Positions 53,358 through 62,078 of a DNA stretch of 64,000 nucleotides are shown piece after piece; positions within the stretch are counted from its first letter, which is position 1; each line of letters begins with the position of its first letter. The notes under the pieces were generated by a model. The model worked only from the letters and a program-made list of their open reading frames with translations, made no database searches and was not told the DNA's origin. The position numbers were made by a program, and so were the translations under genes. The stretch comes from Meiothermus sp. (GTDB lineage: Bacteria; Deinococcota; Deinococci; Deinococcales; Thermaceae), in assembly GCA_026004095.1 (NCBI GenBank), contig BPIL01000014.1, forward strand, positions 1-64,000, in the 5' to 3' direction.

Positions 53358-54527
53358 ATGGCTGAAAAACTTACAAATGTTGTAAACTTACCATCGCCGC
53401 ATGGGGGCAGCCTGGTTGAGCGCATACTGCAGGCCGATCCTCGAGAATACGAGCACCTTCCAGCCCTCGAGCTGGACGCACAGGGCTACGCCGATCTCGA
53501 GCTGATCGCCACCGGGGTCTACTCGCCCCTGCAAGGGTTCATGGGGAAGGCCGATTACCAGCGCGTGCTGGAGGAAATGCGGCTGTCCAGCGGCCTGCCC
53601 TGGAGCATTCCCATCACCCTGGCAGTCTCGCGCCCGCAAGCCGCCCTGTACCGCCAGCGTGCGCGCCTGGTCTGGAATGGAAAGACGGTAGGCCTGCTCG
53701 AGGTAGAGGAGCAGTATCAACCCGACAAAAGACAGGAGGCCCTGGCGGTCTACCGCACCGCCGACCCCGCCCACCCCGGGGTGGCCGCCCTGCTGGCTCG
53801 AGGCGAGGTGTACCTGGCCGGGGGCGTGTACTTGTTGCGCCTGGATCGGGGGCCGTTTCCCGAACACCACCACACCCCCCGGGAAACCCGGCAAATTTTT
53901 GCGCAACGGGGCTGGAAAACGGTGGTCGCTTTTCAAACCCGCAACCCCATCCACCGGGCCCACGAATACCTGCACAAAGTAGCCCTGGAGCAGCTCGACG
54001 GGCTGTTCCTCAACCCCCTGGTCGGCGCCACCAAGTCCGACGACATCCCGGCTTCTGTGCGCATGCAGGCTTATAAGGTGCTCCTGGAACATTACTACCC
54101 CAAAGAGCGGGTTCTGCTGGGGGTCTATCCTGCCGCCATGCGTTACGCGGGGCCCCGTGAAGCCGTTTTACACGCCATCAGCCGGAAAAACTACGGCTGT
54201 ACCCATTTCATTGTGGGCCGCGACCATGCGGGCGTCGGCCAGTACTACGGCCCGTATGAAGCCCAGGAAATTTTCTCGGCCTTCGAACCCGAGGAAATCG
54301 GCATTCAAATAGTCAAGTTTGAGCATTCTTTCTACTGCCAGGCCTGCCACGCCATCGTCACGCCCCGCACCTGCCCCCACGACAGCAAACACCACCTGGT
54401 GCTCTCCGGCACCCGCGTGCGCGAGCTGCTACGCGCAGGGGCACCTTTGCCCGCCGAGTTCACCCGGCCTGAGGTGGCCGCGGTGTTGCGTTCCGCCTAT
54501 CAGGCCGAGGCCATAGAACGCCGCTAG
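53358..54527 (+). CDS. sat: sulfate adenylyltransferase
   Basis: ATP sulfurylase of the single-subunit type, making APS from sulfate and ATP. The 389-residue protein has the [12 protein letters not shown] motif (QxRN and HxxH for ATP and sulfate), [13 protein letters not shown] and C-terminal [15 protein letters not shown] 53358 follows TAGGAG at normal spacing. Within the first codons lies a TTACAA-N3-TTGTAA palindrome identical in arms to that at the operon promoter. Confidence 0.95.
   Translation: MAEKLTNVVNLPSPHGGSLVERILQADPREYEHLPALELDAQGYADLELIATGVYSPLQGFMGKADYQRVLEEMRLSSGLPWSIPITLAVSRPQAALYRQRARLVWNGKTVGLLEVEEQYQPDKRQEALAVYRTADPAHPGVAALLARGEVYLAGGVYLLRLDRGPFPEHHHTPRETRQIFAQRGWKTVVAFQTRNPIHRAHEYLHKVALEQLDGLFLNPLVGATKSDDIPASVRMQAYKVLLEHYYPKERVLLGVYPAAMRYAGPREAVLHAISRKNYGCTHFIVGRDHAGVGQYYGPYEAQEIFSAFEPEEIGIQIVKFEHSFYCQACHAIVTPRTCPHDSKHHLVLSGTRVRELLRAGAPLPAEFTRPEVAAVLRSAYQAEAIERR
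53371..53385 (+). promoter_or_regulatory. internal palindrome TTACAA-ATG-TTGTAA in 5' end of sat
   Basis: Perfect 6-3-6 inverted repeat at codons 5-10 of sat, with the same arms and a similar 3' flank (AACTTA) as the site at 51852-51866. It may be a second operator or an mRNA hairpin close to the sat start. Confidence 0.55.
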
Positions 54528-54590
54528 GGCTCTGAGGAGACACCCGGCTTCTCAGGTATCCAGGCAGCTACCAGGCTGGAGGTAAGTTGG

Positions 54591-55340
54591 ATGCTCGAGG
54601 TTGTCATTGGCTTCATCATCGCCCTGTGCATCGGCCTGACTGGGGTCGGCGGGGGCACCCTCACCACCCCGCTGCTGATCCTGGCGCTGGGGGTTCCACC
54701 CGAAGTCGCCGTTGGCACAGCCCTGCTTTTCTCTATGCTGGCAAAGATTCCCGCTGGGTGGGTTTACTGGCAAAAGCAAGGGGTTAATTGGCAAGCCCTG
54801 CGCCTGTTGTTAGCTGGCGGTATTCCGGCCGCTGTAGCCGGCAGCCTGCTGCTACACTCCTTCAAGGTGCATAAAGAGGCGGTGCTGGCCGGCATAGGTC
54901 TGATTATTTTGTCGGTAGCGGTCATCAACCTGGCGATCACCCTTAGAAAGCTATCTCCCCGACCCCTAGCCCCCCAGTGGATTGTGGTCGTCGCTGCCTT
55001 CATTGGTCTGGAGGTGGGTTTTTCCTCGGCAGGGGCCGGGGCTCTGGGCACTTTACTGCTGATGAGCGGAACCCGCCTGGCCCCCAGGGAAATAGTGGGC
55101 ACAGATCTCTGGTTTGGCCTTGGGCTATCCGCTTTGGCCGGTGGGCTGCACGCAGCGCTGGGTCAGACCGACTGGCTGCTGCTAACCAAGCTGGCCTGCG
55201 GCGGTTGGATCGGCTCCTTGCTGGGGGCCTGGCTGGGCCAGCGGGTCAACCAGCGGCCTTTCCGCATAGGGCTTTTGCTCTGGCTGATGCTGATCGGGTC
55301 GCACCTGATTTTACGAGGCATACCCGCCCTGGCGAGGTGA
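54591..55340 (+). CDS. TauE/SafE (TSUP) family membrane transporter
   Basis: A 249-residue protein with about eight hydrophobic helices and the two TSUP-type repeats (GLTGVGGGTLTTPLLILALGV and the Gly-rich SSAGAGALGTLLLMSG). TSUP proteins move sulfite, sulfate or related anions. Its place in the sulfate assimilation operon suggests sulfate uptake or sulfite efflux. GGAGG precedes the ATG. Confidence 0.85.
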   Translation: MLEVVIGFIIALCIGLTGVGGGTLTTPLLILALGVPPEVAVGTALLFSMLAKIPAGWVYWQKQGVNWQALRLLLAGGIPAAVAGSLLLHSFKVHKEAVLAGIGLIILSVAVINLAITLRKLSPRPLAPQWIVVVAAFIGLEVGFSSAGAGALGTLLLMSGTRLAPREIVGTDLWFGLGLSALAGGLHAALGQTDWLLLTKLACGGWIGSLLGAWLGQRVNQRPFRIGLLLWLMLIGSHLILRGIPALAR

Positions 55341-55343
55341 GAT

Positions 55344-56021
55344 GTGTATCCAGTAATGCTCAATCTGCAAGGCAAAAAAGTGCTCTTCATCGGGGGTGGT
55401 TTTGAGACTTCCAGCAAGGTGCAAAAACTCCTGGAACAGGGGGCCTGGGTTCGGCTGGTCTCCCCCCTGTACCACCCCGAGCTGGCCCAGGCCCTCCATC
55501 AAGGGCTGCTCGAGTGGCAGCAGCGCAGCTACACCTACGGGGATCTGGCCGGCTTCATGCTGTGCTTTTCCCATCCGGTAGACCCCAGCCTCAATTCAAT
55601 CATCGCCCAGGAGGCAAGGGAGCGCGGCGTCTGGCTCAACGCGGTCGACGACCCCGCCCACTGCGACTTCATCCTGCCCTCGGTACACCGCCAGGGCGAT
55701 CTGGTGCTGGCCGTCTCTACCAGCGGCGTTGCACCCGCACTGGCTGTGCGCATCAGGGAGCGCCTGGCCGCCGAGTATGGCCCCGAGTATGCCGAGTACC
55801 TAGAGCTGCTGCGCTCTTTCCGCCCCCTGGTCAAAGAGGCCTACCCCCATAGTTTTGAGGCCCGTAAAGCCGCCTGGTATCGCATGATTGACAGTGAGGC
55901 ACTGGATTTGGTTTTCCTGGGCGAACGGGAGCGGGCTCGAGCGGTTCTCTTACAATCGCTGTACAGTCCAACCTCCCCCTCCCCAGATGGGCCCGCCGCC
56001 CCCTGGCAGGAGGTGGTATGA
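55344..56021 (+). CDS. precorrin-2 dehydrogenase/sirohydrochlorin ferrochelatase (CysG N-terminal type)
   Basis: Makes siroheme from precorrin-2, the cofactor of the sulfite reductase encoded downstream. The 225-residue protein has the N-terminal NAD-binding segment VLFIGGGFETSSKVQKLLEQGA, the NAVDDPAHCDFILPSV motif and the STSGVAPALAVRIRERL segment of the Met8/SirC group. It begins with GTG. It overlaps cobA by ATGA. Confidence 0.9.
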   Translation: MYPVMLNLQGKKVLFIGGGFETSSKVQKLLEQGAWVRLVSPLYHPELAQALHQGLLEWQQRSYTYGDLAGFMLCFSHPVDPSLNSIIAQEARERGVWLNAVDDPAHCDFILPSVHRQGDLVLAVSTSGVAPALAVRIRERLAAEYGPEYAEYLELLRSFRPLVKEAYPHSFEARKAAWYRMIDSEALDLVFLGERERARAVLLQSLYSPTSPSPDGPAAPWQEVV

Positions 56022-56758
56022 GCCCGGTTTATCTGGTGGGGGCAGGGCCCGGTAGCGCCGATCTCCTGACCCTGCGCGCCGCACGGGTGCTGCAGGAAGC
56101 CGAGGTGGTTCTCTACGACCGCCTGGTAAGCCCAGAGGTGCTGGCTTTGGTCAACCCCCGGGCCCAGCGCATCTATGTGGGCAAAACCAAGGGTGAGCAG
56201 GATAAGCAGCAACAGATCTTGCAACTGCTCCTGTCCCACGCACGGGCCGGACGCAGGGTCGTGCGGCTCAAGGGGGGAGATCCCATGGTTTTTGGGCGCG
56301 GGGCCGAAGAATGGCTCCACCTGGCCCAAGCAGGCCTTCCGGTCGAACTGGTGCCCGGCCTCAGCTCTGCGGTGGCTTTGCCAGGGCTATGGGGCATCCC
56401 CCTTACCATGCGGGGCCTGGCCAGCGGCTTTGCGGTCATCTCCGGACAGATGCAAGAAGGGGCCGTGCCCAGCCTGGCCGCTTATGCGCAGGTAGATACC
56501 CTGGTCATTCTCATGGGTGTCGAGCGGCGCGCAGAGCTGGCTCGAGCCCTCCTCCAGGCTGGACGACCACCTCGAGAACCGGCTGCGTTCATCGAAAACG
56601 GAACCACCCCCAGCGAACGCCTTTTGCTCACAGATCTGCAGGCCATCGCCCAGGGACGCGTGGAAGTGCAGGCCCCTGCGGTCTGGATACAGGGATCCGT
56701 GGTAGGGGTTCAGCAAAAGCTGCGCAAAACAAAGGAGGAGTATGTCGTCGCAGTCTAA
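56018..56758 (+). CDS. cobA: uroporphyrinogen-III C-methyltransferase
   Basis: SAM-dependent methylation of uroporphyrinogen III to precorrin-2, the branch point to siroheme. The 246-residue protein has YLVGAGPGSADLLTLRA at the N-terminus, LYDRLVSPE, VVRLKGGDPMVFGRG and the VPGLSSAVALPGLWGIPLT motifs of the family. It is coupled to the previous gene and overlaps sir by 17 bp. Confidence 0.95.
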   Translation: MSPVYLVGAGPGSADLLTLRAARVLQEAEVVLYDRLVSPEVLALVNPRAQRIYVGKTKGEQDKQQQILQLLLSHARAGRRVVRLKGGDPMVFGRGAEEWLHLAQAGLPVELVPGLSSAVALPGLWGIPLTMRGLASGFAVISGQMQEGAVPSLAAYAQVDTLVILMGVERRAELARALLQAGRPPREPAAFIENGTTPSERLLLTDLQAIAQGRVEVQAPAVWIQGSVVGVQQKLRKTKEEYVVAV

Positions 56759-58442
56759 AGTCTCCAAGGTAGAAAGCATCAAGCTCGCCAGTCGCAACCT
56801 GCGCGGGCCGGTGGATCTCGAGCTCAACAGCCCCAGCGACCATTTCAGCGAAGAAGGCTACCAGATTCTCAAGTTTCACGGCATCTATCAGCAAGACGAC
56901 CGCGATGTGCGCAAGGCCCGCAAAGCCCAGGGCCTGGGGCCCGATTATTCTTTTATGATCCGGGTAGCCATTCCCGGTGGTGTGCTGCAACCCGAGCAGT
57001 ATCTAGCCCTCGACCGTCTGGCAGACCAGCTCGGAAACGCCACTTTACGCATCACCACCCGCCAGGCCATTCAGTTTCACGGGGTGCGCAAGGGGGGGCT
57101 GAAACCCCTGATTCAAGTGCTTAATCAGCATCTCCTGACCAGCCTATCCGCCTGTGGGGATGTGGTGCGCAATGTGGTGGCCTGCCCCGCTCCCTTTTCC
57201 GATCGCCAAAGAGCCGAGATATCACAGTATGCCAAAGCCCTATCCGACCGGCTCAAACCCAAAAGCCGCGCTTACTACGAAATCTGGCTGGATGGCGAAA
57301 AAGCCGCCAGCCTGGAAGAAGTCGAACCCCTGTACGGCCAGGCCTATCTCCCGCGCAAGTTTAAGATCGCTTTTGCTTTCCCTGGCGACAATTGCGTGGA
57401 TGTCTATACCCAGGATATCGGCATAGTGCCCTGGCTGGAAAAGGATGCGCTAAAGGGGTTTACCCTCCTGGTGGGTGGCGGGCTGGGGCAGAGCCACGGG
57501 GCTAAGGATACCCATCCGGTACTGGCAAAACCCCTCACCACCATCAAACCCGAGCAGCTATTTGAGGTGGTGGAGGCCATCGTCCGGGTTCAGCGCGATC
57601 ATGGCCGGCGCGACGAGCGCAAACTGGCCCGGATGAAATACCTGATCGAGGCCTGGGGCCTGGAACGCTTTAAGGCCGAGGTTGAGCACTACCTGGGCTA
57701 CAGCCTACCCGAGGCCCAACCCCTCACCTGGCAGTGCGCCGACGACCACCTGGGCTGGCATGAGCAGGGCAATGGGCAGCTCTTCTTCGGGCTTTTTGTG
57801 GAAAACGGGCGGGTCAAAGACCACCTTCGCGTAGCCATCCGCGAGGTGGTCAAGCGCCTCAACCCAGAAGTACGCCTTACCCCCCAGCAAAACATCCTGT
57901 TCACCAACATCCAGCCAGGTGATCAAGCGACCCTCGAGGCCATCCTGCGTGAGCACGGTGTGGAACTGCCCGGGAGCATCCCCCTGGTGGTGCAGCAAGC
58001 CATGGCCTGCCCGGCCTTACCCACCTGCGGCCTGGCTATCACCGAAAGCGAGCGGGTTATGCCCCAGGTGATCCGCGAAATTGACGCCCTGCTCTCCAAA
58101 CTGGATCTGCAAACCGGCCCCGTTCCGCATGTGCGCATGACCGGCTGCCCCAACGGTTGCGCCCGCCCCTATACCGCTGAAATTGGCCTGGTGGGCCGAA
58201 GCCTCAACTCATACACCATATACCTGGGCGGCAGCCCCCTGGGGGATCGGCTTGGCGAGGTATTCCTGGACAATGTCAAACGCGAAGACATCGCTGCCCG
58301 GCTCGAGCCCGCCCTGATGGCCTACCGGCAACAGCGACGGGAGAATGAGAGCTTCGGTGAGTTTTGCCATCGGGTAGGGATCGAGTTTATACGAGAGCAG
58401 ATCGGCGCATCGGTGGAGGATCAACCGTCCGCCGCGGGGTGA
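56742..58442 (+). CDS. sir: ferredoxin-type nitrite/sulfite reductase
   Basis: Siroheme [4Fe-4S] enzyme for the six-electron reduction of sulfite (or nitrite). The 566-residue protein has the two-fold ferredoxin-reductase-like repeats (LRITTRQAIQFHGV and its second-half equivalent VRLTPQQNILFTNI) and the cluster/siroheme Cys motifs C-x5-C (ACPALPTCGLA) and C-x3-C (TGCPNGCARP). Context with cysC, cysH, sat and siroheme genes makes sulfite reductase by far the more likely role. No cysJ flavoprotein is present, so ferredoxin is the probable donor. AGGAG precedes the ATG. Confidence 0.93.
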   Translation: MSSQSKVSKVESIKLASRNLRGPVDLELNSPSDHFSEEGYQILKFHGIYQQDDRDVRKARKAQGLGPDYSFMIRVAIPGGVLQPEQYLALDRLADQLGNATLRITTRQAIQFHGVRKGGLKPLIQVLNQHLLTSLSACGDVVRNVVACPAPFSDRQRAEISQYAKALSDRLKPKSRAYYEIWLDGEKAASLEEVEPLYGQAYLPRKFKIAFAFPGDNCVDVYTQDIGIVPWLEKDALKGFTLLVGGGLGQSHGAKDTHPVLAKPLTTIKPEQLFEVVEAIVRVQRDHGRRDERKLARMKYLIEAWGLERFKAEVEHYLGYSLPEAQPLTWQCADDHLGWHEQGNGQLFFGLFVENGRVKDHLRVAIREVVKRLNPEVRLTPQQNILFTNIQPGDQATLEAILREHGVELPGSIPLVVQQAMACPALPTCGLAITESERVMPQVIREIDALLSKLDLQTGPVPHVRMTGCPNGCARPYTAEIGLVGRSLNSYTIYLGGSPLGDRLGEVFLDNVKREDIAARLEPALMAYRQQRRENESFGEFCHRVGIEFIREQIGASVEDQPSAAG

Positions 58443-58453
58443 GGTCTGTTGAG

Positions 58454-58515
58454 TTGCGCCGGGGCGGGTTCGTGGAACGGCCGAGACAACACCCGCGCGC
58501 CCGGCGCAATCTTTT
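58454..58515 (+). terminator. intrinsic terminator of the sulfur operon
   Basis: A perfect 10-bp outer stem TTGCGCCGGG/CCCGGCGCAA (58454-58463 with 58500-58509), with an inner GCGGGT/ACCCGC stem, is followed by TCTTTT. It sits between the sir stop and the hisA stop. Confidence 0.75.
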
Positions 58516-59218
58516 ACTTCGTCCAGGACGACAGGTTAATCCGCCCTTCGTAAAGGGCCTTGCCGGTAATGGCCCCCTCCACCCCCAGGGCTTGCAGCCC
58601 ATGTAAATCGGCGTCCGAAGCAATCCCACCCCCGGCAATCAGGAAGCCGGGCCAGGCGCCGCGCACCACCCGCACCACCTCGAGGTCCAGCCCGGCCAGG
58701 GTGCCATCCCGTCGCACATCGGTGTAGATCAGGGTACGGACGCCCATCTTCCATACCCGCGGGCCCAGTTCCTGCACCATCAGGCGGGTGCCCTCGGCCC
58801 AGCCCGAGACCACCACCTCCAGCCCCCTGGCATCCAGGCTCACCACCACCCGTTCGGGGCCGAACTCGCGGAGCATCTGGCCCAGCACCTCTGGGGCCTT
58901 TACCGCTATGGTACCCACCACCACCCGGCTGGCCCCCAGGGCCAGAATTTCCCGGGCCGCCCCCAGGCTGCGGATGCCACCGCCCACCTCGAACGGGATA
59001 TCGACAGCCGCTGCCACCTCCCGCAGCACCGCGCGGTTGTTCCCCCGACCCGTCGCTGCGTCCAGGTCAACCAGGTGCAGCATCCGGGCCCCTTGCTTCT
59101 GCCAGTGCAGGGCGGCCTCCACCGGACTGTCGTAGTAGACGGTTTCTCGGCTGGGGTCGCCCTCGTAGAGCCGAACAGCCCGCCCAGACTGGATATCCAC
59201 CGCAGGAATAACCAACAC
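58514..59218 (-). CDS. hisA: ProFAR isomerase (histidine biosynthesis)
   Basis: A (beta/alpha)8 isomerase of histidine biosynthesis. The 234-residue protein has IPAVDIQSGRAVRLYEGD with the first catalytic Asp, the phosphate motif GGGIRS and IYTDVRRDGTLAGLD with the second catalytic Asp, then IAGGGIAS. It starts with GTG 6 nt after a TACAAT -10 box. It stands apart from other his genes. Confidence 0.95.
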   Translation of the reverse strand: MLVIPAVDIQSGRAVRLYEGDPSRETVYYDSPVEAALHWQKQGARMLHLVDLDAATGRGNNRAVLREVAAAVDIPFEVGGGIRSLGAAREILALGASRVVVGTIAVKAPEVLGQMLREFGPERVVVSLDARGLEVVVSGWAEGTRLMVQELGPRVWKMGVRTLIYTDVRRDGTLAGLDLEVVRVVRGAWPGFLIAGGGIASDADLHGLQALGVEGAITGKALYEGRINLSSWTK

Positions 59219-59224
59219 CCGAGG

Positions 59225-59230
59225 ATTGTA
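59225..59230 (-). promoter_or_regulatory. -10 element of hisA (TACAAT, 6 nt before GTG)
   Basis: Minus-strand TACAAT followed by 6 nt and the GTG start; leaderless pattern. Confidence 0.5.
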
Positions 59231-59253
59231 TCAGGCCAGCCGGCAGCGGGTCA

Positions 59254-60150
59254 TCAGTAGATTTTCTTCCCTAACAGGCTGCTAGCCAGTTCCACCATTA
59301 TCTTGGCGGTGCGGTTGGCGATATCCAGAATAGGGTTCACCTCGACCATGTCGAGGCTGGTGACAATTCTGGCATCGGCCAGCAGTTCCATTAGAAGGTG
59401 TGCTTCGCGGTAGGTCAGCCCGCCGGGCACCGGGGTTCCAACCCCCGGGGCTATCTCCGGATCGAGCACATCGGCATCCAGCGAGACGTGCACCCTGGAA
59501 AAACCCTTAAACTTGGCGGCGACCTGCTGGGCGATGGCTGGAATTCCCTGTATATCCACCTCCTTCATGGTATAGACCATAACCCCACGCTCGCGTAACA
59601 GTCGAACCTCGCCCGGATCCAGACTGCGCACGCCGATCAGCACCACGTCTTCGGGCCGTACTTTGGCCCCAGGACGGCCCAGGTGCACCAGACGCGGGTC
59701 GCCCAGGCCGCACAGGTGGGCCAGGGGCATCCCATGAATGTTACCGCTGGGGCTGGTCTCGGGGGTGTTGAAATCGGCGTGGGCATCCACCCAGATCACC
59801 CCTATCCGTTCGCCCCGGCTGGCCCCCGTAACCGAGCCCATCGCGATGGAGTGGTCGCCTCCCAGCACAATTGGAAACACCTCGGCCGGCATCTGATCGA
59901 TGGCGGCTATGGTATCCAGGCAGACCGTGCGAATGGCCTCGAGGTAGCCCATCCCCCCCGGCTCTTGCTGGGTGTGGCGCAGACTCTCGACCACCGGCAC
60001 CCGCACATCGCCGTAGTCGTGAACCCGGTGGCCCAGGCCCTCGAGCACCTCCTGCAAACGCCCATAACGCATGGCGCTGGGCCCCATATCCACCCCGCGC
60101 CGCCCTTGACCCAGATCCATCGGAACGCCCAGAATGGCAACATCCTTCAT
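59254..60150 (-). CDS. rocF: arginase
   Basis: Manganese enzyme hydrolysing arginine to ornithine and urea. Ureohydrolase metal motifs are GGDHSIAMGS near residue 95, WVDAHADFNTP and SLDADVLDP. The ATG ending at 60150 (MKDVAILGVPMDLG) gives the normal 298 residues; the upstream frame has no support. A TAGACT box lies 8 nt before the ATG. Agmatinase or formimidoglutamase are less likely because the SGNIHGMPLAHL segment is arginase-like. Confidence 0.92.
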   Translation of the reverse strand: MKDVAILGVPMDLGQGRRGVDMGPSAMRYGRLQEVLEGLGHRVHDYGDVRVPVVESLRHTQQEPGGMGYLEAIRTVCLDTIAAIDQMPAEVFPIVLGGDHSIAMGSVTGASRGERIGVIWVDAHADFNTPETSPSGNIHGMPLAHLCGLGDPRLVHLGRPGAKVRPEDVVLIGVRSLDPGEVRLLRERGVMVYTMKEVDIQGIPAIAQQVAAKFKGFSRVHVSLDADVLDPEIAPGVGTPVPGGLTYREAHLLMELLADARIVTSLDMVEVNPILDIANRTAKIMVELASSLLGKKIY

Positions 60151-60158
60151 ACCCACAC

Positions 60159-60164
60159 AGTCTA
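60159..60164 (-). promoter_or_regulatory. -10 element of the arginase gene (TAGACT, 8 nt before ATG)
   Basis: Minus-strand TAGACT upstream of the ATG in the short-leader arrangement. Confidence 0.45.
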
Positions 60165-60240
60165 CCGTTGGCGCAGGCCCATTGACCCCAAGCTTCCTCG
60201 AGGCTAACATAAAGAGCTACGCCTGAGGCGCAAGCACTGG

Positions 60241-60801
60241 GTGAAGATGAAGCAGCGTCCCATACCAAGCATCAATCTCTCACGGCTGATCCGCGAGGGC
60301 GGCAGCGCCACTGCTAAAGATGAAATCTGGGATTACATCGCCCTGCCCAACGAGCGCATCCCCCTGGTAGGCCCGGCGGTCTGGAGGGTCAGCGTCGCCA
60401 AGATGGAGGGGGAGGGAGGGCTGGATTTCTGGCTTTCAGGTGAAATTGCCGGCAACGCCCTGATGGAGTGCCGGCGCTGCCTTGCGCCAACCCCCGCAGC
60501 GGTGCGGGCCCATTTTCAGTATCTGCTTCGCTATCAATCGGGCCTGGCGCACCTCGAGGCCATCGAAGAAAACGAGGAGGAAATCCTTCTTTTTGGTCAC
60601 CCCGACCTGGACTTAGAGCCCCTGTTGAGCGAGGCTTTTGCCCTCGAGCTACCCTACACCGTGCTGTGCAAAGAAGACTGCAAAGGCCTGTGCCCGGTCT
60701 GTGGGGCCAACCTCAACGAAGTAGACTGCGGCCACCAGGCCAAGACCCACAGCAGGCTGGAAGCCGAACTATCAAAGCTACTGGACGGTCTGAAGGACTG
60801 A
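60241..60801 (+). CDS. yceD: DUF177/YceD family protein
   Basis: A 186-residue DUF177 protein, a family linked to 23S rRNA accumulation. It has the internal CRRC motif (LMECRRCLAPT) and the C-terminal metal-binding-type region with CKEDCKGLCPVCG. In many bacteria it precedes rpmF, but no rpmF is seen here. The start could be the GTG at 60241 or an ATG at 60247; GAGG at about 60224 is closer to the GTG. Confidence 0.85.
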   Translation: MKMKQRPIPSINLSRLIREGGSATAKDEIWDYIALPNERIPLVGPAVWRVSVAKMEGEGGLDFWLSGEIAGNALMECRRCLAPTPAAVRAHFQYLLRYQSGLAHLEAIEENEEEILLFGHPDLDLEPLLSEAFALELPYTVLCKEDCKGLCPVCGANLNEVDCGHQAKTHSRLEAELSKLLDGLKD

Positions 60802-60817
60802 GTAAACCCCCAGGTGC

Positions 60818-60823
60818 TAGGCT
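60818..60823 (+). promoter_or_regulatory. -10 element of the CHAD gene (TAGGCT, 6 nt before ATG)
   Basis: TAGGCT ends 6 nt before the ATG at 60830, in the 28-nt gap after yceD. Confidence 0.45.
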
Positions 60824-60829
60824 GGTGGC

Positions 60830-61537
60830 ATGTCGACCATCGGCCTGGATCGCTGGCTCCAACACCTGCAAGAGCACCTGCCCATCGCCCAAGAGGGCCG
60901 CGACCCCGAGGGCGTGCACCAGGTGCGGGTGGCGGTACGGCGGCTGCGGGTGTGGCTGCGGCTGGCCGGGCTGCGGGTGCTGGAGGACGACCTGGCCTGG
61001 CTGGTGCGGTCAGCTGGGGAGGTGCGCGACCTCGAGGTGTTGCTTCTGAATAACCACCTACCCGAAGCTTTCCGCAGATGGGCCGCGTCCAGGCTCAAAG
61101 AGGCGCGCGCCGCCTTCGTACCGCTTCTGGACAGCCCCCGGCTGGCCGGCCTGTTGCAGGCCCTTTCCAACCTGCCCCCGCTGGATGAAGCATCGGCCCA
61201 GACCCGGCTCAAACGCTTCGTCCGCCAGGTTGAACGAAAAGCCGAGGAGTGGCAGAGCCAGGAAAGCCTCGAGCACCTGCACGCCCTGCGCCGGGCCCTG
61301 CGGCGGCTGCGCTACGCCAGGGAGTGGCTCGGGCAGGACAGCCAGCCCATCAAACTACTGCAGGAGGCCTTCGGTCGGGTGGGCGACCTGAGCTTCACCC
61401 TGCGGTACCTGGCCGCCTACGAGTCCGAAGGGGGCCGGGGGGTCGCGGTCTATAAAAGGCAGCTCGAGGCCCAGCTACAGGGGGCCCTCGAGGCGGCCCG
61501 GGAAGCCTGGCGGGCCCATCAGGCCCGCCTGGGGTAG
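60830..61537 (+). CDS. CHAD domain protein
   Basis: A 235-residue all-helical CHAD protein, a family that binds inorganic polyphosphate. It shows the conserved His/Arg pattern (VHQVRVAVRRLRVWLRL and LHALRRALRRLRYAREWL), one in each half of the domain. No CYTH triphosphatase is adjacent. It converges on rpsT-thx, with a terminator between them. Confidence 0.85.
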   Translation: MSTIGLDRWLQHLQEHLPIAQEGRDPEGVHQVRVAVRRLRVWLRLAGLRVLEDDLAWLVRSAGEVRDLEVLLLNNHLPEAFRRWAASRLKEARAAFVPLLDSPRLAGLLQALSNLPPLDEASAQTRLKRFVRQVERKAEEWQSQESLEHLHALRRALRRLRYAREWLGQDSQPIKLLQEAFGRVGDLSFTLRYLAAYESEGGRGVAVYKRQLEAQLQGALEAAREAWRAHQARLG

Positions 61538-61538
61538 T

Positions 61539-61563
61539 AAAAAACCGGAGGAAACCCCTCCGG
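61539..61563 (-). terminator. intrinsic terminator of rpsT-thx
   Basis: CCGGAGG (61545-61551) pairs with CCTCCGG (61557-61563). On the minus strand the stem is followed by TTTTTT, so it ends the rpsT-thx transcript. Confidence 0.8.
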
Positions 61564-61582
61564 CAAAGCACCACGACAGATG

Positions 61583-61663
61583 CTACTTCTTGCGGGGACG
61601 GTATTTGCCGTAAGTTCCACGGAAAATCTTGCCGCGACGGGTACGACGGTCACCTTTGCCCAT
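61583..61663 (-). CDS. 30S ribosomal protein Thx (S31)
   Basis: A 26-residue, extremely basic protein (MGKGDRRTRRGKIFRGTYGK then YRPRKK) that matches Thermus Thx, which sits in a cavity at the top of the 30S head. TAGGAG lies 8 nt before the ATG. It directly follows rpsT by 9 nt and precedes the terminator. It is too short for routine ORF calling. Confidence 0.93.
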   Translation of the reverse strand: MGKGDRRTRRGKIFRGTYGKYRPRKK

Positions 61664-61672
61664 GCTGCACTC

Positions 61673-61966
61673 CTAGGCTTTAGCTCCGCTCAGAAGCTGG
61701 TGCACTTTGCTCATCAGGCGGGACTTGCGCCGGCTGGCCGCGTTCTTGTGCAGGGTCGAACCCTTGGCGGCCTTGTCAATCAGGCTTTCGGCATAGCGCA
61801 TGACCCGCACTGCCTCGCTGGCGTTGCCTTCTTTAGCCAAAGCCACCGCTTTCTTGCTAACGGTCTTGATGGCCGACATCTTGGACTTGTTGCGGGCCCG
61901 ACGCTTGAGCGACTGGCGGTGGCGCTTCATGGCCGAGGGGTTGCGTGCAGTTTTTTTCTGTGCCAT
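61673..61966 (-). CDS. rpsT: 30S ribosomal protein S20
   Basis: A 97-residue S20, a helical 16S rRNA-binding protein. It has the Lys/Arg-rich N-terminus with [19 protein letters not shown] and a C-terminal [20 protein letters not shown], both typical. The thx gene follows in the same transcript, an arrangement found in Thermus. Confidence 0.95.
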   Translation of the reverse strand: MAQKKTARNPSAMKRHRQSLKRRARNKSKMSAIKTVSKKAVALAKEGNASEAVRVMRYAESLIDKAAKGSTLHKNAASRRKSRLMSKVHQLLSGAKA

Positions 61967-62078
61967 AGTTCTCCAATATTGCCCAATTGGGGGGCTACCG
62001 CGTTCGCACCAATGGCGAAAGAGGAGCCTCGAGGCAAACCGCTCACAAGTCTAGCATAAGGCCCGCTTCCGTGCCTAG

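Noticed and set aside
52044-58442. dissimilatory sulfur metabolism
   Set aside because: Gene content (cysC, cysH, siroheme synthesis, monomeric sir) fits assimilation; there are no dsr or apr genes.
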